DNA from: Patescibacteria group bacterium
Lineage (GTDB): Bacteria > Patescibacteriota > Microgenomatia > UM-FILTER-40-11
Length of the DNA: 7,878 nucleotides
Direction: 5' to 3'
NCBI GenBank assembly: GCA_023473205.1
Contig: JAMCYY010000109.1
Location: 1 to 7,878 of the forward strand
Positions 5,043 through 7,878 of the stretch are shown here, in pieces (position 1 is the first letter of the stretch; the number at the start of each line of letters is the position of its first letter). Below the pieces are notes generated by a model. It saw only the letters and a list, made by a program, of their open reading frames with translations. It was not told where the DNA came from and made no database searches. The translations under genes and the position numbers were made by a program.

Positions 5043-6519
5043 TGATTAAGCCATTATTCTGGTTTTGGGTGAGAATATAACCTTCAGGCACTTTAAAGAC
5101 AAAGCAATAATCGGAGTTGTCGCCATTGGCCATATTCGCTTCTGACTCTTTAAAGCTTTGCAATACCTTGGAATCTACCTGATTTTGTAAGGTTGAATCA
5201 ACCGGACTGGCGAGCCTGTTTAGCCATAAATACAGTTCAAAGAGTTCATGCCTTAAGGTAATTCCCGGAGAATCGCTGCGAATGAGATAACCTTTGGAAT
5301 TCTCATAAGTAGTTTCTATCTCACTAATTTTCGGATGTGTTTGGTTTGCCTGTAGCTTTTCTTCTTCGTTCGGAGACAATCCCCACGCAAGTTCGTTAAC
5401 TGTATACTTGCCTTGAGGATCAACCGCAAGACAGACGCCTTGAAAGAAAAAAGTTTCCCCTGCCCAAACAAGAATAGTACTTTCGTTACTTCTTCCAGGG
5501 AAGTATTTTGAACAAGCTGTTGGATTGACAAAAACCCCATCCTCGGGACTAAAAATTGATAATATTGAAGCTAATTGGGCGTTGGTTGTTTCTTGAAACA
5601 AAAGACCGCGGGCTTTGTACTGAAGAATCTTTTTTTCAATTTCCGGGTCGGTATTACCTGCAGCCTTTTTTGCATAAGCCCATTCTAGTGTCTTTTGATT
5701 TTCTTCGATTAGATTTTTTCTAAAACTTGCCACATCCTGAGTCATAGATTCAATCTCAGGGATCAACGTTTGTACGCTTGCCAACATTTCCTTTTTTAAT
5801 TCAGGACTTTCATTCCATATGCTTTCAATATCCTTTGTGTAAAAGGCGCTAAGAGCTTCCATCTCCGGTATGCCCGAAGCCGCTAAGGATGCTGGATGCA
5901 GTCCTGATGCGGCTATAAAAATAATCCTCAGCTTTAATCCGCTGTTTTCCTTAAAATTTTCAAGCACGTGGCCGGGGGCAAAAGCTGACTTGCGGATACC
6001 AAAAGTGGTTTGCAGTCCTTGGCCGTAAGCAATTTCAATGCCTCTGCTTGTTAATTCTTCAGTGCTTAAAGTGTCGGGTGGCGGCTCTTTTAATAACAGT
6101 TTTGCTTTTTCGGGATCAACTTGGTCTTTGATTGGTTTATTAATCAGACAGACAGCTTCCACCTGTCCGCTATTTCGGCTTTTCTCTTCGCTTTTTCTTA
6201 GCATTTCTGCATCTATTGGGAAAACTTGATCGTCTATTACATATTCAACTGGTTTGCCATTCTTAAAATAAACGGTCACACCGTTTATTTCCTGCGAGAT
6301 TTTTGGAACTTCGGTAGGGGTGGGCTCGATTTTTTTGCGGTTGGCTGGCCGAGTCGGTCTCCTTCCTTCTTGCCTTTGATCAGATTGGGGCGAGGTGGCG
6401 GCGCAGATTCGTGCAACAGCCACAGTAGCGCCAACTGCGCCTGCGCCGATGAGGAACTGTCTTCTGGTTATTAAAGGAGGGCTGGGCGGCCGGGATTCGT
6501 CTTCCGATAATTCAGTCAT
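4996..6519 (-). CDS. Tat-signal protein X5 of unknown function, long paralogue of X4
   Basis: A 507-residue protein with a twin-arginine signal: ITRRQFLIGAGAVG (RR at 19-20), hydrophobic to ~40, then a basic and proline-rich linker (~45-75). ARICAA is not a good lipobox. The conserved body parallels X4: INGVTVYFKNGKP (78-90), LRIIFI, GRSNESTILVWAGETFFFQG (AGETF at 353-357), a PQG...WG segment, SPGITLRHELFELYLW (H424, E425, E428) and VPEGYILTQ near the end. It is longer mainly through a charged helical stretch between the LRIIFI strand and the FVNP motif. Its own promoter lies 8 nt before the ATG, and tsaD ends 57 bp upstream, so it may also be read through from tsaD. Residues ~493-507 (TKPYFAVTESSPIKI) are encoded by tsaD-remnant DNA in the wrong frame and are absent from X4, so the C-terminus is secondary. 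Function is unknown. Confidence 0.78.
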   Translation of the reverse strand: MTELSEDESRPPSPPLITRRQFLIGAGAVGATVAVARICAATSPQSDQRQEGRRPTRPANRKKIEPTPTEVPKISQEINGVTVYFKNGKPVEYVIDDQVFPIDAEMLRKSEEKSRNSGQVEAVCLINKPIKDQVDPEKAKLLLKEPPPDTLSTEELTSRGIEIAYGQGLQTTFGIRKSAFAPGHVLENFKENSGLKLRIIFIAASGLHPASLAASGIPEMEALSAFYTKDIESIWNESPELKKEMLASVQTLIPEIESMTQDVASFRKNLIEENQKTLEWAYAKKAAGNTDPEIEKKILQYKARGLLFQETTNAQLASILSIFSPEDGVFVNPTACSKYFPGRSNESTILVWAGETFFFQGVCLAVDPQGKYTVNELAWGLSPNEEEKLQANQTHPKISEIETTYENSKGYLIRSDSPGITLRHELFELYLWLNRLASPVDSTLQNQVDSKVLQSFKESEANMANGDNSDYCFVFKVPEGYILTQNQNNGLITKPYFAVTESSPIKI

Positions 6520-6527
6520 GCATTACC

Positions 6528-6557
6528 AGTATAAAGTAAGAATTTCCCTAATTTCAA
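6528..6557 (-). promoter_or_regulatory. Promoter of X5, leaderless type
   Basis: On the minus strand, TTGAAA (6557-6552), an 18-bp spacer and TATACT (6533-6528) precede the ATG at 6519 by 8 nt. Each box matches the sigma-70-type consensus at 5 of 6 positions. The expected start site lies 1-3 nt from the ATG, and no Shine-Dalgarno could fit. Confidence 0.65.
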
Positions 6558-6576
6558 GTGCAAAATTAAACCAAAA

Positions 6577-7731
6577 TTACAGACTAAGCCTTGGTTTTCT
6601 GTCCAAAAGGTCCAGGTCTTCCACGAACTCATTCCTTTGGTATTTGTACCAAGCGGCAATGCCGATCATGGCCGCGTTGTCAGTGATTAGCTTTTTATTG
6701 GCAGGAAAAAAGATAGGTAGATGATTTTGTTTGGCGAGTTTTCTGAGCAGCTGACGCAAATAATGGTTAGCAATGACCCCGCCGCCGCAAAGTAAAGTTT
6801 TTGGCTGATATACTTCGATAGCTTGCGAGGTCTTACGAAGTACTTGTTCAAAAGCGGCTTCTTGAAAAGTCTTGGCTAAGACAGTTAAGTTTTTTCCTAA
6901 TTCTTCCTCAGTCATTTTTTGGGTCAGGTAAAGAAATTGTGTCTTTAAGCCAGAATAAGAGAAATTTAGATTGTTTTTTTCTTTTAAAGGTGGAGTCAAA
7001 AAGTATTGGCAGTTAGCTGTTTGCTGTTTGCGGTTAACGTTTTCTGCCAGTCTTTCAATGATCGGTCCGCCGGGGTAGCCTAAATGTAAAATTTTGGCGG
7101 CTTTATCCAGGGCTTCGCCGCAAGCATCATCCAAAGTTGCGCCTAAAACCTGATATTCCCCATGATTTTTCATTAGCACTAGTTCAGTGTGACCGCCAGA
7201 AACAATTAAACCTATTGCTGGGAAGGTAATTTCTCTTTCTGGTTTGCCATTTTTGTTTTGAGCAAGACAAGAATAAAGATGGCCTTCTAAGTGATTAACT
7301 GCAATAAGCGGTAGTCTCGTAGTAGCGGACTTTAGTCCGCGCTGTACTAATTCTTTTGCTTTCTTAATTCCAACCTCCAAAGCAATGGCTAATCCAGGAC
7401 CATAGGTGACTGCAATTATTTGAGGGTGAGAAGTGAGTTGTGAGTCGGGGATGAGAGGTGAGGATGAGGATGATTTTCCCCACTTCTCATCCTCATTTCC
7501 CGACTCATTTCCCACCTCCCACCCACATCCCCTTTTTAAAGCTTCTCTCACCACACAATCTATTTTCTCCTCATGTGCTCTTTTGGCCAAAGCCGGAAAA
7601 ACCCCGCCGTATTTTTGGTGGATACTTATTTGGGAAGAAATCACATTGGATAAAACCCTTCGGCCCGCGCTGAGCGCGGCTGAGGTTTCATCACAAGAAG
7701 TATCAATGCTTAAGATTAGAGGCTCATTCAT
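6577..7731 (-). CDS. tsaD: tRNA N6-threonylcarbamoyladenosine transferase TsaD
   Basis: TsaD (Kae1/YgjD family, ASKHA fold) transfers threonylcarbamoyl from TC-AMP to A37 of ANN-decoding tRNAs, working with TsaB and TsaE. Motifs are ILSIDTSCDETSAAL (6-20), GGVFPALAKRAHEEKI (42-57), AVTYGPGL (107-114), NHLEGH with metal-binding H147 and H151, SGGHTELV (178-185), GEALDKAAKILHLGYPGG (205-222), FSYSGLKT (257-264), CGGGVIAN (315-322) and the third metal ligand D351 in ITDNAAMIG. All key residues are intact. At 384 residues it exceeds the usual ~335-345. The excess fits three in-frame repeat insertions at ~68-104, ~131-139 and ~232-243. I start at ATG 7731 because MNEPLILSIDTSCDET fits the family, and a GATAAT box lies 8 nt before it; TTG 7740 would add only three residues. 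The gene begins 9 bp after the upstream partial gene. Confidence 0.95.
   Translation of the reverse strand: MNEPLILSIDTSCDETSAALSAGRRVLSNVISSQISIHQKYGGVFPALAKRAHEEKIDCVVREALKRGCGWEVGNESGNEDEKWGKSSSSSPLIPDSQLTSHPQIIAVTYGPGLAIALEVGIKKAKELVQRGLKSATTRLPLIAVNHLEGHLYSCLAQNKNGKPEREITFPAIGLIVSGGHTELVLMKNHGEYQVLGATLDDACGEALDKAAKILHLGYPGGPIIERLAENVNRKQQTANCQYFLTPPLKEKNNLNFSYSGLKTQFLYLTQKMTEEELGKNLTVLAKTFQEAAFEQVLRKTSQAIEVYQPKTLLCGGGVIANHYLRQLLRKLAKQNHLPIFFPANKKLITDNAAMIGIAAWYKYQRNEFVEDLDLLDRKPRLSL
7004..7038 (-). repeat. Heptamer tandem array inside tsaD
   Basis: On the minus strand five 7-bp units run GTTAACC, GCAAACA, GCAAACA, GCTAACT, GCCAATA (7038 to 7004; consensus GCNAACA). They encode residues ~232-243 (VNRKQQTANCQY), between the IIERLAE helix and the FLTPPL motif, where the family normally has only a short link. 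Confidence 0.8.
7318..7342. repeat. TTTA-loop palindrome family, copy C, in frame inside tsaD
   Basis: CGTAGTA, then stem GCGGAC (7325-7330), loop TTTA, stem GTCCGC (7335-7340), then GC. Over 25 nt it differs from copy A at only four bases, which form two base pairs of the stem. On the tsaD strand it encodes RGLKSATTR (131-139), just before PLIAVNHLEGH, where the family usually has a much shorter segment. Confidence 0.88.
7421..7532. repeat. Purine/pyrimidine-skewed low-complexity palindrome inside tsaD
   Basis: On the plus strand 7421-7474 is G/A-rich (GTGAG, GATGAG units) and 7477-7532 is C/T-rich. TGAGTCGGG (7441-7449) pairs with CCCGACTCA (7499-7507), and AGGATGAG (7461-7468) pairs with CTCATCCT (7486-7493), giving a long imperfect hairpin with slipped units. 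It encodes the polar segment ~68-103 of TsaD (including WEVGNESGNEDEKWGKSSSS), which is absent from ordinary family members. Confidence 0.8.
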
Positions 7732-7739
7732 ACGAATCA

Positions 7740-7745
7740 ATTATC
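7740..7745 (-). promoter_or_regulatory. -10-like box just upstream of tsaD
   Basis: GATAAT (7745-7740, minus strand) lies 8 nt before the ATG at 7731, the same geometry as for X4 and X5. No convincing -35 hexamer is seen (AAATGA at 17-bp spacing). The box overlaps the stop codon of the upstream gene, so read-through from upstream is also likely. Confidence 0.4.
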
Positions 7746-7878
7746 CAAGGTACGGTGTCACTTCATTTAATTTTACCCCATTTAATTTAATGACTATTGG
7801 CTCATGACTGTCGGCAAATGCGCTTACCCCAGTTGCTCTTCCGCGTGTTTTCAACTGATTGTTTTCTTCATCGAGCAA
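7741..7878 (-). CDS. Unrecognised protein, C-terminal fragment upstream of tsaD
   Basis: The minus strand is open from the window edge to a TAA at 7743-7741, giving 45 residues. They begin LLDEENNQLKTRGRATGVSAF and end VTPYLG. The frame is full-length open, polar and soluble-looking, and stops 9 bp before the tsaD ATG, which fits a tight operon. I do not recognise the family. The GRATGV patch loosely recalls the blade motif of GyrA/ParC C-terminal domains, but 45 residues are too few to claim this. The remainder lies beyond the window. Confidence 0.55.
   Translation of the reverse strand: MLDEENNQLKTRGRATGVSAFADSHEPIVIKLNGVKLNEVTPYLG

Noticed and set aside
6395..6405. Lipoprotein signal (lipobox) near ARICAA in X5
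   Set aside because: The residues before the cysteine (A-R-I) do not fit a lipobox; a plain Tat signal or anchor is more likely.
6038..6724. Several short plus-strand frames opposite X5 and the tsaD 3' end
   Set aside because: All overlap conserved minus-strand coding sequence and show no start signals or known motifs.
7732..7740. TTG start at 7740 for tsaD
   Set aside because: The ATG at 7731 fits the family N-terminus and the -10-like box; TTG 7740 would begin inside that box.
7433..7807. Plus-strand open frames over the tsaD 5' half
   Set aside because: They are antisense to TsaD motifs and owe their openness to the low-complexity repeat.

Overview
The window looks like chromosomal DNA from an uncultivated candidate-phyla-radiation (Patescibacteria) bacterium, perhaps a Microgenomates-type lineage. 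The reasons are moderate-to-low GC, stop codons used in the standard way, compact genes with almost no Shine-Dalgarno motifs, a competence (DNA-uptake) locus, poorly known proteins with Tat-type signals, and many short palindromic or tandem repeats. The lineage is inferred from style, not proven.

Plus strand, left half: the 3' end of a helix-hairpin-helix (ComEA-like) gene (1-111), the membrane 'competence' half of ComEC (196-1497), a separate gene for the ComEC metallo-beta-lactamase-fold half (1592-2512), and an unrecognised cysteine-rich protein (2592-3503). ComEC is normally one polypeptide. Here it is split at its domain boundary, and a palindromic repeat sits exactly in the split.

Minus strand, right half, read from high to low coordinates: the 3' end of an unrecognised gene (7878-7741), tsaD for tRNA t6A synthesis (7731-6577), a Tat-signal protein X5 (6519-4996), a decayed 3' fragment of a second tsaD (5042-4886), a strong terminator-like hairpin, and a second Tat-signal protein X4 (4678-3521). 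X4 is a diverged paralogue of X5. The order tsaD - X5 - tsaD' - X4 reads as a segmental duplication with partial loss of the second tsaD. The last ~15 residues of X5 are read out of frame from the tsaD remnant.

Two themes run through the window. First, small repeats occur between genes and also inside coding sequence in frame. One palindrome family, with paired stem changes, has three copies (3486, 4732, 7318), one of them inside tsaD. tsaD also carries a purine/pyrimidine low-complexity insert and a heptamer array, which together explain why it is about 45 residues longer than usual. ComEC carries a 9-bp tandem array and, apparently, an N-terminus derived from a REP-like palindrome. Second, four genes have a -10-like hexamer 6-8 nt before the chosen start codon, which points to leaderless transcripts. 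No tRNA, rRNA, CRISPR array or transposase gene was seen.
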